From the NCBI RefSeq assembly GCF_000302595.1, contig NZ_JH947126.1, positions 156,454 through 220,453 on the forward strand: a DNA stretch of 64,000 nucleotides, given 5' to 3'. Position numbers and translations under genes: made by a program. Source of the stretch: Pedobacter arcticus A12. Its GTDB lineage: Bacteria > Bacteroidota > Bacteroidia > Sphingobacteriales > Sphingobacteriaceae. Under the pieces are notes generated by a model. The model saw nothing but the letters and a program-made list of their open reading frames with translations, had not been told where the DNA came from and ran no database searches. This document shows, piece after piece, positions 26,448 to 36,355 of the stretch (position 1 is its first letter; each line of letters starts with the position of its first letter).

Positions 26448-28991
26448 TTACTCAGCACCACTTTCCTTCTCTTCTTCTTTTTTCTTCTTTTTCTTAGCAG
26501 TTTTGGCAACGATAGTAATCTCCTCTTTTTCTTTGTCAAAGCCAACTTCCATTGTATCTCCTTCGGATAGTTCGCCTTTAAGAATTTCCTCTGCAATTGG
26601 ATCTTCTAAGAATTTTTGGATTGCTCTCTTCAACGGTCTTGCTCCAAAAGCCGGATCGAAACCTTTTTCTGCAATATGTTCTTTTGCTTCATCAGTCAGT
26701 TTAATCTGATAACCTAAAGTCTGCACCCTACCAAACAACGCTTTTAGCTCGATATCAATAATTTTGAAGATTTCTTCTTTTTGTAGCGAGTTGAAAACAA
26801 TTACATCATCTACCCTATTCAAAAACTCTGGAGCAAATGCTTTTTTCAAAGCACCTTCAATTACTGATCTACTGTGGCTCTCGGTTTGTGAACTTTTTGC
26901 AGCAGTTGTAAAACCAACTCCTTGTCCAAAATCTTTCAACTGGCGAGCACCAATATTAGAAGTCATAATTACGATTGTATTTCTAAAATCGACTTTACGA
27001 CCTAAAGAATCTGTTAATTGGCCTTCATCCAAAACTTGTAATAAGATATTGAACACATCTGGATGCGCTTTTTCAATCTCATCTAACAAAATTACTGCAT
27101 AAGGCTTTCTACGAACTTTCTCTGTTAATTGTCCGCCTTCTTCGTAACCTACATATCCCGGAGGCGCTCCAACTAAACGTGAAACCGCAAATTTCTCCAT
27201 GTATTCACTCATGTCAATCTGAATCAAAGAATCATCAGAATCAAACATAAACCTTGCTAACTCTTTAGCCAATTCAGTTTTACCAACACCTGTGGGACCT
27301 AAAAAGATGAAAGAACCAATCGGTTTTTTAGGGTCTTTTAACCCTGCTCTTGTTCTTTGGATGGCTTTGGTTAATTTCTTAATCGCATCATCCTGACCAA
27401 TGATTTTCTCATTGATTTTATCGAACATGTTCAAAAGCTTAGCGCTATCAGTTTGCCCAACGCGTTGCAAAGGAATACCAGTCATCATGGAAACCACTTC
27501 AGCAACATTATCTTCCGTAACGGTATAGCGTTTTGTTTTTGTTTCCGCTTCCCAAGCTACTTTTGCGGTCTCTAACTCTTCTAAAAGGTTTTTCTCTGTA
27601 TCCCTTAGCTTTGCTGCTTCCTCGTATTTCTGGCTTTTTACTACACGGTTTTTCTCAACTTTTATCAATTCAATCTTCTCCTCAATATCAATGATATCTT
27701 GCGGAACATGAATATTAGTTAAGTGAACACGCGATCCAGCCTCATCTAAAGCGTCAATTGCTTTATCAGGTAAAAAACGGTCGGTAATATATCTAGAAGT
27801 TAAGTTAACGCAAGCGTTAATTGCTTCGTCGGTATAAGTTACCCCGTGGTGATCTTCGTATTTATCTTTAATTCTGTTTAATATCTCTGTAGTTTCTGCT
27901 GGAGTTGCAGGCTCAATCATTACCTTTTGGAAACGACGATCCAATGCACCATCTTTTTCAATGTACTGACGGTATTCATCTAGAGTTGTTGCACCAATAC
28001 ATTGAATTTCTCCTCTTGCCAAAGCTGGTTTAAACATGTTGGACGCATCCAAAGAACCAGAAGCACCGCCAGCACCAACAATGGTATGGATTTCATCAAT
28101 AAACAAAATCACATCTGGAGATTTCTCCAACTCGTTCATCACGGCTTTCATACGCTCTTCAAACTGACCACGGTATTTTGTACCAGCCACCAAAGAAGCT
28201 AAATCAAGCGTAACTACTCTTTTATTGAACAGAACACGCGATACTTTACGCTGTACAATCCTCAGAGCTAAACCTTCTGCTATGGCAGATTTACCCACAC
28301 CCGGCTCACCAATTAAAATTGGATTGTTCTTTTTTCTACGAGATAAAATCTGAGAAACACGCTCAATTTCTTTTTCGCGACCAACAATTGGATCCAACTT
28401 TCCGTCTTCCGCCATCCTGGTTAAATCTCTTCCGAAATTATCTAAAACCGGTGTTTTGGATTTGATATCAGAAACCTTTTTCGGAGCTGTGAAAGCGTCA
28501 TCATCTCTAAAATCGTCTCCTTCAGTTGCAGAGTTAGAAGGCTCATCTCTGAAACCGTCTTTATTGTGTTCCACTTCTGCTTTAAAAGTTTCGTAATTCA
28601 AATTGAACTGCGCTAAAATCTGTGAAGCAATATTGTCTTCTTCTCTCAATACAGAAAGCAATAAATGTTCTGTACCTATAATATCACTTTTAAAGATTTT
28701 CGCCTCTAAGTAAGTGATTTTTAAAACTTTTTCTGCCTGTTTGGTCAATGGGATATTCCCTAAATTAACCGTAGTTCCAGAATTGCCTTTTACAGCGTCT
28801 TCCACTGCCCTACGTAGTTTAGAAGTATCAACACCTAAAGATTTTAAAATCTTTATCGCCATTCCATCTCCTTCTCTAATCAAGCCGAGTAATAAGTGCT
28901 CTGTGCCAATATAGTCGTGACCTAACCTTAAAGCTTCTTCTCTACTGTAAGAAATTACGTCTTTGACTCTTGGTGAAAATTTAGCTTCCAT
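26448..28991 (-). CDS. clpC: ATP-dependent Clp protease ATP-binding subunit ClpC
   Basis: An 847-aa Hsp100 AAA+ unfoldase. Order of domains: two Clp N-repeats (residues 1-145), AAA1 with Walker A GEPGVGKS (228-235), a middle region with a UVR-type helix pair (about 450-490) that marks it as ClpC, AAA2 with Walker A GPTGVGKT (565-572), and a charged Lys/Glu tail. It feeds unfolded proteins to ClpP for degradation. No clpP lies in the window. The gene is monocistronic, with a strong terminator. Confidence 0.95.
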   Translation of the reverse strand: MEAKFSPRVKDVISYSREEALRLGHDYIGTEHLLLGLIREGDGMAIKILKSLGVDTSKLRRAVEDAVKGNSGTTVNLGNIPLTKQAEKVLKITYLEAKIFKSDIIGTEHLLLSVLREEDNIASQILAQFNLNYETFKAEVEHNKDGFRDEPSNSATEGDDFRDDDAFTAPKKVSDIKSKTPVLDNFGRDLTRMAEDGKLDPIVGREKEIERVSQILSRRKKNNPILIGEPGVGKSAIAEGLALRIVQRKVSRVLFNKRVVTLDLASLVAGTKYRGQFEERMKAVMNELEKSPDVILFIDEIHTIVGAGGASGSLDASNMFKPALARGEIQCIGATTLDEYRQYIEKDGALDRRFQKVMIEPATPAETTEILNRIKDKYEDHHGVTYTDEAINACVNLTSRYITDRFLPDKAIDALDEAGSRVHLTNIHVPQDIIDIEEKIELIKVEKNRVVKSQKYEEAAKLRDTEKNLLEELETAKVAWEAETKTKRYTVTEDNVAEVVSMMTGIPLQRVGQTDSAKLLNMFDKINEKIIGQDDAIKKLTKAIQRTRAGLKDPKKPIGSFIFLGPTGVGKTELAKELARFMFDSDDSLIQIDMSEYMEKFAVSRLVGAPPGYVGYEEGGQLTEKVRRKPYAVILLDEIEKAHPDVFNILLQVLDEGQLTDSLGRKVDFRNTIVIMTSNIGARQLKDFGQGVGFTTAAKSSQTESHSRSVIEGALKKAFAPEFLNRVDDVIVFNSLQKEEIFKIIDIELKALFGRVQTLGYQIKLTDEAKEHIAEKGFDPAFGARPLKRAIQKFLEDPIAEEILKGELSEGDTMEVGFDKEKEEITIVAKTAKKKKKKEEEKESGAE

Positions 28992-29184
28992 AATAAAACC
29001 TTTCTCTATAATGTGTTGAACGTCCCAATGTATAAAATTGTTTTATAAACCGAACAGTTGACTTGGTGTGTATTTATCAACAATACTACCATTTACGTGG
29101 AAAACTATCAATCCGTTTCCAAATCGATATTAATTACCCAAATTTGACTAAAAAAACGATATTAGCAATTATTTAAAGGAAAAA

Positions 29185-30864
29185 ATGGCAGACGAGAAAA
29201 TTATATTTTCGATGGCAGGCGTAAACAAGATTTACCCGCCTCAGAAACAGGTGTTAAAGAATATTTATCTTTCTTTTTTTTATGGAGCGAAGATTGGCGT
29301 GATCGGGTTGAACGGTTCTGGAAAATCTTCTGTACTAAAAATTATTGCTGGATTAGATAAAGCTTATCAGGGCGAAGTAGTTTTCGCTCCAGGTTATACT
29401 GTAGGATATTTAGCTCAAGATCCACAATTAGATCCTACAAAAACTGTTAAAGAAATTGTTGAGGAAGGCGCAAAAGAAATCACAGATATCATCAAGGAAT
29501 ACGAAGAAATCAATGAAAAATTTGGTTTACCTGAGGTTTATGAGAACGCTGATGCGATGGAAAAACTGATGAACCGCCAAGGTGAATTACAGGATAAAAT
29601 TGACGCAGTCGATGGCTGGAGTTTAGATACAAAGCTAGAAAGAGCGATGGATGCTTTACGTTGCCCAGAGCCTGATACAAAAATAGCCACATTGTCAGGA
29701 GGAGAACGCAGACGAGTGGCACTTTGTCGTTTATTAATACAAGAACCTGATGTTTTATTGTTGGATGAGCCTACGAATCACTTGGATGCAGAGTCTATTG
29801 ATTGGTTAGAACAACATTTACAACAATACGCAGGAACGGTGATTGCCGTAACCCACGATAGGTATTTCTTGGATAATGTTGCTGGTTGGATTTTAGAATT
29901 AGACCGTGGCGAAGGTTTACCTTGGAAAGGAAACTACTCGAGCTGGTTAGACCAAAAATCAAAACGCTTAGCTCAGGAAGAAAAAACAGAAACCAAGCGT
30001 CAGAAAACTTTAGAACGTGAGTTGGAATGGAGTAAAATGGCGCCGAAAGCTCGTCATGCTAAATCTAAAGCTCGCTTATCCAACTACGAAAAATTAGCTT
30101 CGGAAGAAACTAAGGAACGCGAAGAAAGATTAGAGCTCTTCATCCCGCCAGGACCACGTTTAGGAAATGTAGTAATTGAAGCAACCAATGTTACCAAAGC
30201 TTTTGGCGATAAAGTATTGTTTGATAATTTGAATTTCTCTTTACCTCCAGCTGGAATTGTTGGAATCATCGGTCCCAACGGCGCTGGTAAAACCACTTTA
30301 TTTCGGTTAATCACTGGCCAAGACCAACCAGATAGCGGAACTTTTAGAGTCGGCGAAACGGTTAAGTTGGGTTATGTAGATCAAAGTCACGATGATTTAG
30401 ACCCGAATAAATCTGTTTGGGAGAATATTACCGGCGGTTTAGAAAGTATGCAACTAGGAAACAAAGTTACTAATTCTAGGGCTTACGTTTCTCGTTTCAA
30501 CTTTAACGGCGCAGATCAACAGAAGAAAGTTGGTGTATTGTCTGGTGGAGAAAGAAACCGTGTGCATTTAGCTATTACCTTAAAAGAAGGCAGTAACGTT
30601 TTATTACTGGATGAGCCAACGAACGATATTGACGTAAATACTTTACGAGCTTTAGAAGAAGCTTTAGAAGATTTTGGTGGTTGTGCAGTAGTGATTTCTC
30701 ACGATAGATGGTTTTTGGATCGGATTTGTACGCATATTTTAGCTTTTGAAGGCGATTCTCAGGTTTACTTTTTTGAAGGAAACTATTCGGATTATGAAGA
30801 GAATAAGAAGAAACGTTTGGGTGATGTTGCTCCGAAAAGAATTAAGTATAGGAAAATCGTTTAG
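29185..30864 (+). CDS. ettA: Energy-dependent translational throttle protein EttA (ABC-F)
   Basis: A 559-aa ABC-F ATPase with two nucleotide-binding domains: first P-loop GLNGSGKSS (41-49), signature LSGGERRRVAL; second P-loop GPNGAGKTT (about 355), signature LSGGERNRVHL. The intervening linker helix and the absence of membrane segments fit ABC-F. Length and the C-terminal YSDYEENKKKRLG region match EttA, which binds the ribosomal E site and gates translation according to ATP/ADP ratio. It is divergent from clpC. Confidence 0.93.
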   Translation: MADEKIIFSMAGVNKIYPPQKQVLKNIYLSFFYGAKIGVIGLNGSGKSSVLKIIAGLDKAYQGEVVFAPGYTVGYLAQDPQLDPTKTVKEIVEEGAKEITDIIKEYEEINEKFGLPEVYENADAMEKLMNRQGELQDKIDAVDGWSLDTKLERAMDALRCPEPDTKIATLSGGERRRVALCRLLIQEPDVLLLDEPTNHLDAESIDWLEQHLQQYAGTVIAVTHDRYFLDNVAGWILELDRGEGLPWKGNYSSWLDQKSKRLAQEEKTETKRQKTLERELEWSKMAPKARHAKSKARLSNYEKLASEETKEREERLELFIPPGPRLGNVVIEATNVTKAFGDKVLFDNLNFSLPPAGIVGIIGPNGAGKTTLFRLITGQDQPDSGTFRVGETVKLGYVDQSHDDLDPNKSVWENITGGLESMQLGNKVTNSRAYVSRFNFNGADQQKKVGVLSGGERNRVHLAITLKEGSNVLLLDEPTNDIDVNTLRALEEALEDFGGCAVVISHDRWFLDRICTHILAFEGDSQVYFFEGNYSDYEENKKKRLGDVAPKRIKYRKIV

Positions 30865-30879
30865 ATTTCTCTAAGTCAT

Positions 30880-30910
30880 CGTCATGCTTATTAAGTAGGA
30901 AGCATCTCAT
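30880..30910. repeat. Dispersed inverted-repeat family, copy C
   Basis: CGTCATGCTTATTAAGTAGG followed by AAGCATCTCAT is a compact version of the family seen at 12345-12439 and 26348-26374. It sits between the ettA stop and its terminator. Confidence 0.55.
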
Positions 30911-30925
30911 ATGAATTTGTGTCCA

Positions 30926-30961
30926 AGCAGGGTCTTTCGCAGAAAAGACCCTGCTTTTTTT
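30926..30961 (+). terminator. Terminator of ettA
   Basis: A GC-rich 12-bp stem with AGCAGGGTCTTT and AAAGACCCTGCT arms, short loop CGCAGA, and a T tract. One of the strongest terminators in the window. Confidence 0.85.
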
Positions 30962-31059
30962 GTTGTTTCTTTTCTTGCGGTTGGTACGGGTATGTAACCA
31001 CCACTCGTTATTGGTACGGTAAATATATCAACTGTAGAAGCAACTATTATTTTAACGAT

Positions 31060-31160
31060 CATTTCAGGTTAGGGATTGCAACGATATCCTTTTTTTTGTA
31101 AGCCTGAGCGGTGCCGAAGGATGTACAAAAAAAAGATTTAGTGTAAAGCCCGTTAAAACC
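31060..31160. repeat. Dispersed intergenic repeat with T8/A8 inverted arms
   Basis: The arms ATCCTTTTTTTTGTA (about 31086-31100) and TACAAAAAAAAGAT (31124-31137) pair with one bulge around a GC-richer centre (AGCCTGAGCGGTGCCGAAGG). GGATTGCAACG before and AAAGCCCG after are recurrent in intergenic repeats of Pedobacter relatives as I recall them. It fills much of the 343-nt gap between ettA and truC. Confidence 0.5.
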
Positions 31161-31208
31161 ACCAAATAAAAAACCGAATCCCGAATAATTTTCATTATTT
31201 CGCAAGGA

Positions 31209-31892
31209 ATGTTAGAAATTATCCATCAAGACGAAAACCTAGTTTTAATTAATAAACCACACGGCTTGTTGGTACATCAATCGCCTATTGCTAGGGATGC
31301 GGAAGAGTTTGCACTCCAGATGCTGAGGGATCAGATTGAGCAGAATGTGTGGCCTGCACATCGATTAGACCGTAAAACCGGCGGACTTCTACTTTTTGCT
31401 TTGAACAAAGAAACTAACGTTCTATTGCAAACTCTTTTTAGAGACAACTTAGTTAGAAAGAAATACCTAGCCATTGTACGCGGGCATACGCCAGATGAAA
31501 TGGATATTGATTATCCGTTAAGAAAGGAAAACGGTGTAATGCAAGAAGCTTTTACGCATTTTAAAACCTTACAGCGGGCAGAAATCCCCGTTGCTTTGGG
31601 TAAACATAGTAGTTCTCGATATTCCTTGGTAGAAGCAGCACCAGAAACTGGGCGCATGCATCAATTAAGGAAGCACTTTGCCCACATAAATCATCCTATA
31701 ATTGGAGACCGACCACACGGCTGCAATAAACAGAACAAACTTTTTAAAGAAACCTGGCAAATGGACACGATGATGTTACATGCCTCGGAACTTTCATTTA
31801 TACATCCCCACACTAAACAAGAAGTCCGTTTTAAAGCCAAACTCCAAGCAGAATTTTTGCGGATGTTTGAGTTAATGGATTTTTCTGTTTAA
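31209..31892 (+). CDS. truC: tRNA pseudouridine synthase TruC-like (RluA family)
   Basis: A 227-aa pseudouridine synthase. The catalytic aspartate is Asp54 in HRLDRKTGG, and GRMHQLRKHFAHINHPIIGD is the characteristic RluA-family core (cited in part). There is no S4 domain, and the length suits TruC, which modifies U65 of tRNAs. Specificity within the RluA family is inferred from length and similarity. Confidence 0.85.
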   Translation: MLEIIHQDENLVLINKPHGLLVHQSPIARDAEEFALQMLRDQIEQNVWPAHRLDRKTGGLLLFALNKETNVLLQTLFRDNLVRKKYLAIVRGHTPDEMDIDYPLRKENGVMQEAFTHFKTLQRAEIPVALGKHSSSRYSLVEAAPETGRMHQLRKHFAHINHPIIGDRPHGCNKQNKLFKETWQMDTMMLHASELSFIHPHTKQEVRFKAKLQAEFLRMFELMDFSV

Positions 31893-32026
31893 ACCTTTTT
31901 GGCTCAAACAAGTTTAACGAGTGCTTGGTCCTGAGGTTTAAAAAACCATCAATCTATTTAATTTTGATTTTGGTAGCTATTATTTAAGCTCTCGTATCAT
32001 TTAATTTAAATTTTGCTTGGCAAGCT

Positions 32027-32034
32027 TAGATTTG
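32027..32034 (+). promoter_or_regulatory. Candidate -7 promoter element (TAGATTTG)
   Basis: Exact match to the Bacteroidota TAnnTTTG element 20 nt before the ATG at 32054. No clear -33 TTTG at ideal spacing is visible. Confidence 0.4.
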
Positions 32035-32053
32035 TTTAGTTAATAAATTAGGT

Positions 32054-32893
32054 ATGAAAAAAATTACGTTAAAATATACTTGTGCGGTAATTTCCGGATT
32101 ATTGTTAAATGTTAGCCTTGTCTCTGCACAAAAATCAAGTGATATGCAAGAGGGCAATTTATTGGTCTCCAAAATAAAAGTAGACGGCAACTCGAATGAT
32201 TGGACCACGCCTTTAAAAGCATTTAATAAAAGTACTGGACTACATTATACTGTTGCAAATGATGATAAAAAGATATACATCATTATCCAAACGAGCGAGG
32301 TAAACACCACCCGTAAAATTTTAATGGGTGGCATTACATTTAGTATCAATGCGGACGGGAAAAAGAAAAGTGCGGAATTGGCCAGCTTAACCTACCCCGT
32401 AATTACCGGCAACAGCAGACGGAGCGCAATGGGTGGCGGTGGTAGCCAAAGATCTTTTGGGAATTACCAGACCATGACGCAGGCACAACGAGATTCAATG
32501 CAACTTGCTTTCGGGCAGAGACAACTGGAAGCTGCAAAAGACATTAAAATACACGGCTTTAAAACTGTGACTGATACCTTAGTTTCTATTTATAACGAAT
32601 ACAGTATTAAAGCCATGGCAACTCTAAACGCTACCGGAACTTACACTTACGAAATTGCGATTCCTTTAGCCCTGCTACCAGTTGATACTGATAAAGAATT
32701 TGGCTACAACGTTAAGGTAAATGGCTTACAAATGAGAAATTTAAATTCCGGTAACAATACAAGCAGACTAGGTGGCGGAAATGGCGGTGGTCGCCCAGCT
32801 GGAGGTACTCCGAGTGGAGGAAGAGGTGGCTTTGATTTTCAGGATTTAATGACACCAACGGACTTTTCCGGAAAATACACATTAGCTAAATAA
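32054..32893 (+). CDS. Secreted protein with CBM9-like domain and Gly-rich tail
   Basis: A 279-aa protein with a signal peptide (to about residue 25, ending SLVSA-Q). The mature N-terminal part, KVDGNSNDWTTPLKAFNKST followed by LHYTVANDDKKIYIIIQTS, resembles carbohydrate-binding-module-9 or DOMON-like beta-sandwiches. Gly-rich segments occur at about 128-135 and 236-262 (GGGNGGGRPAGG and GGRGG). The next gene, 23 nt downstream, encodes a barrel protein with its own Gly-rich loop, so the two probably work as a pair at the outer membrane. Ligand unknown. Confidence 0.68.
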   Translation: MKKITLKYTCAVISGLLLNVSLVSAQKSSDMQEGNLLVSKIKVDGNSNDWTTPLKAFNKSTGLHYTVANDDKKIYIIIQTSEVNTTRKILMGGITFSINADGKKKSAELASLTYPVITGNSRRSAMGGGGSQRSFGNYQTMTQAQRDSMQLAFGQRQLEAAKDIKIHGFKTVTDTLVSIYNEYSIKAMATLNATGTYTYEIAIPLALLPVDTDKEFGYNVKVNGLQMRNLNSGNNTSRLGGGNGGGRPAGGTPSGGRGGFDFQDLMTPTDFSGKYTLAK

Positions 32894-32916
32894 TTAGAAC
32901 TCTTTCACCATAAAAA

Positions 32917-35760
32917 ATGACAAAGTCCTTTTCTTGGCTTCTGAGCCTGTTTACAATGCTAATTACTATGGGAGTTCACTTTAACTCGTCCGCACAAACT
33001 ACACCTGCAAAACCACAGCCTATCCCTACAAGACAGGTAAGTGGAATTGTTAAAGATTCCACAAATCAGGGCGTTATTGGCGCTAGCGTAACACTAACTT
33101 CATCTGCAGATACCTTAAGAGGAAGCACCAATGAAGACGGAGTTTTTGTTTTTAGAAACGTTAAATCGTGGGTATTTACGTTGGATGTGAGGTCGCTTGG
33201 CTATGTAGCTAAAGTAATTTCTGGCAAATATAACGACGCAACTCCTCGGTTAACCCTAGATCCAATTATTCTAAAAACAGATTCGAGGATGTTAGATGCT
33301 GTGATTGTGAATGGCACACCATCCATTGTTTATAAAACGGACACTACTGAATACAGAGCAAGTGATTATGTGGTAAGAGCCGGCGCTACCGTTGACGAAC
33401 TTTTACAAAAGATGGAAGGTATGGAAGTTGGGAATGATGGTTCTGTAACTGTAAACGGAACTGCCATAGCAAAAGCGAGATTAAACGGCAAAGATATTTA
33501 TGGTGGTGATGTTGCCACAACCATACAAAACTTGCCAGCAGAAATAGTAGAAAAAATACAAATTGTTGATGACTATGGAAATACTGCTGCCCGAACTGGA
33601 ATAAAAGACGGTGATCCTACTAAAGTCTTAAACATCACTACGAAAACTGAGAAATCTGTCGGTAATATGGCGAGACTGAACTTTGGCGTGGGTACGCTAG
33701 ATCAATTAGAAGCAAGTGCTAATATCACACGTATCAATATGAACCAAACCCTTACCGCAAATGGAACTTTTATGCAAACACCAAACGGTATTGCAGGAGG
33801 CAACAGTAGTGTGGGGCGCTTAGGTTCTGGAAATAACCGTGGCGGGAGAAGTGGAGGCGGATTTGGTGGTGGAGGTAGTGGAAGTGCTTCTGGTGGTACC
33901 AGCTTAATAACTCGTCCGTCTTTTACCTACCGTGATAAGTTTGGTAAAAAACTTGATTTTTTAGCAAATTATGCTTTCCGTTATAACGACAACAACACCA
34001 TTACAAATAGCTATTCTGAGTTTAACAATATCCTAGAAAACAATCAGGTTGAGAAAACTTTCACCAAAAGGGATGCAGATAATCAAAACTTTGGTGGAAC
34101 GCACAACATCAATTTTGAATTAGAGTATGCGATTGACAGCGCTAATTTTTTACAGTTTAGACCTACTATTTCTTTAGGCAATACAGATTCGGAAAACACC
34201 TCTCGCACTTTTCAAACGGGTTTTATCCATCAAGATCAAACAAACAACAGCAAAATAACAGGCAAAACACCTAATATAAGTGGAACCGTAGCCTACCAAC
34301 ATTTATGGTTGCGCAAACCGGGAAGGGTGTTTTCTGCAGAAGCAACCATAGGGCGTCAAAAAAACGACAACGAATCCGAACAAAATAACTTCATTAGATA
34401 TTACGACGGTGCAAGTAATAATGTTGAAAAAGATTCAACAATCCACCGAGCAATAAACACCAATAACCTACAAAAAAACTACAGAGCAAGCCTTACCTAC
34501 TCAGAACCCTTAAGCGAGCTCTCTAGGCTAGAATTTAATGCGAATGTAGAGCGTAGAGGTTATGACAACAGCAAAATCACCAGCAATATCGACAATCTGA
34601 ATAATAGATCTGTAATAGATTCTTTAAGCAATATCTTCGATTACTTTTTTACGCAATACCGAAATTCTGTAAACTACAAGTACGGAAACAATAAATCAAA
34701 ATACAGTTTTTCTCTAGGCTTAACAGGCGTTAATACTTCCTTAGTGGGCGAAAAAGTTAGCTTAGGTACAAAAACAGATCAAAGTTATTTTAAGGTGATT
34801 CCAATTGCCCGTTTCCAATTGCGCTTATCAAGTACACACCAGTTGGCTGTTTACTACCGAGGAAATGCGAACGAACCTAATTTTGATCAAATACAACCTG
34901 TCCGCGATGTTTCAAATCCGCAAAGACCAATTGTGGGTAATCCTGATTTAAAAGCAGCCTTTACCCATTCTGTTGTTGGGCAGTACAGTAACTATATCGC
35001 AAACTCAAAATTAAACTATAGCGTACGGGTAAATTCTTCGATCACAGAAAACCAGGTAAGTAGCAATACTGTACCGATAAAAGATGTTTACGGAAGTTTT
35101 AAAAATGAAACTCGTTATATCAACATTAACGGAAATAATAAACAAAGTGTAGATTATAGTATCTCTAAACAAAGTAGCGACCGTAAATACAACCTTTCTT
35201 TAACAGGAAGCATAGACAAAAATAGAAGAGTTGCCATGAGCAATAGTGTAAAAACCACTTCGGATACTTGGGGTTTCAAAGAAAGTTTAGGTCCGCGAAT
35301 TAACCCAACTACTTGGTTAGAAATTAACCCGTATATCTCCTACGATTTCAACAAAACCTCCTACTCTATCGCCGATGGCATTACACAGCAGATTTGGTCG
35401 GTAAGTTTAGATGGTAACATTTACTTTTTAAAGAATATGCAGTTTGGATATGCGCTAAGTAAAAATTACGTAAGTGGAATCAATAACAACGTTACCAATA
35501 ACCCTTTTGTAATTAACACCATGCTACAGATGAAGGTTTTTAAAAATAAAGGTGCTTTACAGCTGAGGGCTTATGATTTGTTGAACCAAAACAATTTTAT
35601 CAACAGAACTACTTCTGATAACGGCTTTACAGAAATTGCAACCAACCCAAATAGCCGTTACGTCATGCTTAATTTAAGTATGAACTTACAAAAATGGACC
35701 GGCGCTGTGGGTAAAAAGAATCAGAACATTAGAAGAAGAGGTGATGGAAGTTTCTTTTAA
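32917..35760 (+). CDS. Outer-membrane beta-barrel protein with carboxypeptidase-regulatory-like domain
   Basis: A 947-aa protein: signal peptide (ending NSSAQ near residue 27), a carboxypeptidase-regulatory-like domain (RQVSGIVKDSTNQGVIGASV, about 39-58), a TonB-receptor-like plug region with VTVNGTAIAKARLNGKD, and a large C-terminal barrel with alternating aromatic strands. A Gly/Ser-rich insert (GGRSGGGFGGGGSGSASGG) lies at about residues 308-327. It resembles the outer-membrane beta-barrel family (PF14905-type) of Bacteroidota, related to TonB receptors. Substrate unknown. Confidence 0.82.
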   Translation: MTKSFSWLLSLFTMLITMGVHFNSSAQTTPAKPQPIPTRQVSGIVKDSTNQGVIGASVTLTSSADTLRGSTNEDGVFVFRNVKSWVFTLDVRSLGYVAKVISGKYNDATPRLTLDPIILKTDSRMLDAVIVNGTPSIVYKTDTTEYRASDYVVRAGATVDELLQKMEGMEVGNDGSVTVNGTAIAKARLNGKDIYGGDVATTIQNLPAEIVEKIQIVDDYGNTAARTGIKDGDPTKVLNITTKTEKSVGNMARLNFGVGTLDQLEASANITRINMNQTLTANGTFMQTPNGIAGGNSSVGRLGSGNNRGGRSGGGFGGGGSGSASGGTSLITRPSFTYRDKFGKKLDFLANYAFRYNDNNTITNSYSEFNNILENNQVEKTFTKRDADNQNFGGTHNINFELEYAIDSANFLQFRPTISLGNTDSENTSRTFQTGFIHQDQTNNSKITGKTPNISGTVAYQHLWLRKPGRVFSAEATIGRQKNDNESEQNNFIRYYDGASNNVEKDSTIHRAINTNNLQKNYRASLTYSEPLSELSRLEFNANVERRGYDNSKITSNIDNLNNRSVIDSLSNIFDYFFTQYRNSVNYKYGNNKSKYSFSLGLTGVNTSLVGEKVSLGTKTDQSYFKVIPIARFQLRLSSTHQLAVYYRGNANEPNFDQIQPVRDVSNPQRPIVGNPDLKAAFTHSVVGQYSNYIANSKLNYSVRVNSSITENQVSSNTVPIKDVYGSFKNETRYININGNNKQSVDYSISKQSSDRKYNLSLTGSIDKNRRVAMSNSVKTTSDTWGFKESLGPRINPTTWLEINPYISYDFNKTSYSIADGITQQIWSVSLDGNIYFLKNMQFGYALSKNYVSGINNNVTNNPFVINTMLQMKVFKNKGALQLRAYDLLNQNNFINRTTSDNGFTEIATNPNSRYVMLNLSMNLQKWTGAVGKKNQNIRRRGDGSFF

Positions 35761-35787
35761 CAAGTTGAAAACTAGAATTACAGCAAA

Positions 35788-35818
35788 AAAAGAGAGGCTT
35801 GTTACAAGCCTCTCTTTT
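35788..35818. terminator. Bidirectional terminator between barrel gene and dps
   Basis: AAAAGAGAGGCTTG and CAAGCCTCTCTTTT form a 14-bp perfect stem with a 3-nt loop, with A tract on the left and T tract on the right. It serves the convergent genes on both sides. Confidence 0.85.
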
Positions 35819-35840
35819 ATCATAGGTAATAAAGTAGATG

Positions 35841-36323
35841 TTAGTGTTTTCCAGACCAAGCTCTAAACATCCAGCTGGTCTTTTCTTGAAATCTTAAGAA
35901 GCCAATAATCATATCAGCTGTACCTTCGTCATTCGCGTTTTCAGTTGCATTCTCAATCACTTCTCGTTCTAAATCAATTAGGTGTTTAAAATCTTCTAAA
36001 ACGGCTTCAACCATTTTCTCTTCAGATAAGCCTTCTGTTTTAATCTCTTTTATTTCTGAGTTTTTAATGTAGTCAGCGTAAGTAGCCATAGGCGATTTTC
36101 CTAAGGTTAAAATACGTTCTGCTAATTCGTCAATGGTAAGTTGGGCGTTATTGTATAACTCCTCAAACTTAACGTGTAAATCAAAAAAGTGGTGCCCTTT
36201 TACGTTCCAGTGGCAACCTCTAACTTTTTGATAATGGATCTGATAATTTGCTAACAGGATATTTAAATGATCTGCTAATTCAATTACTGGTTTGTCTTTT
36301 AAGCCTATTTTATTTACGGTCAT
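35841..36323 (-). CDS. dps: Dps-family DNA-protecting ferritin-like protein
   Basis: A 160-aa four-helix ferritin-like protein. Ferroxidase-centre candidates, by family alignment, are His38 (in CHWNVKG), His50, Glu54, Asp65 and Glu69. Length and motifs match Dps, which oxidises and stores iron using hydrogen peroxide and protects DNA under starvation or oxidative stress. It is followed 32 nt upstream (on the plus axis) by the NfeD gene on the same strand, so the two may be co-transcribed. Confidence 0.92.
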   Translation of the reverse strand: MTVNKIGLKDKPVIELADHLNILLANYQIHYQKVRGCHWNVKGHHFFDLHVKFEELYNNAQLTIDELAERILTLGKSPMATYADYIKNSEIKEIKTEGLSEEKMVEAVLEDFKHLIDLEREVIENATENANDEGTADMIIGFLRFQEKTSWMFRAWSGKH

Positions 36324-36355
36324 GATATTATTTTGTTTAAAAAACCTGTTTGCAT

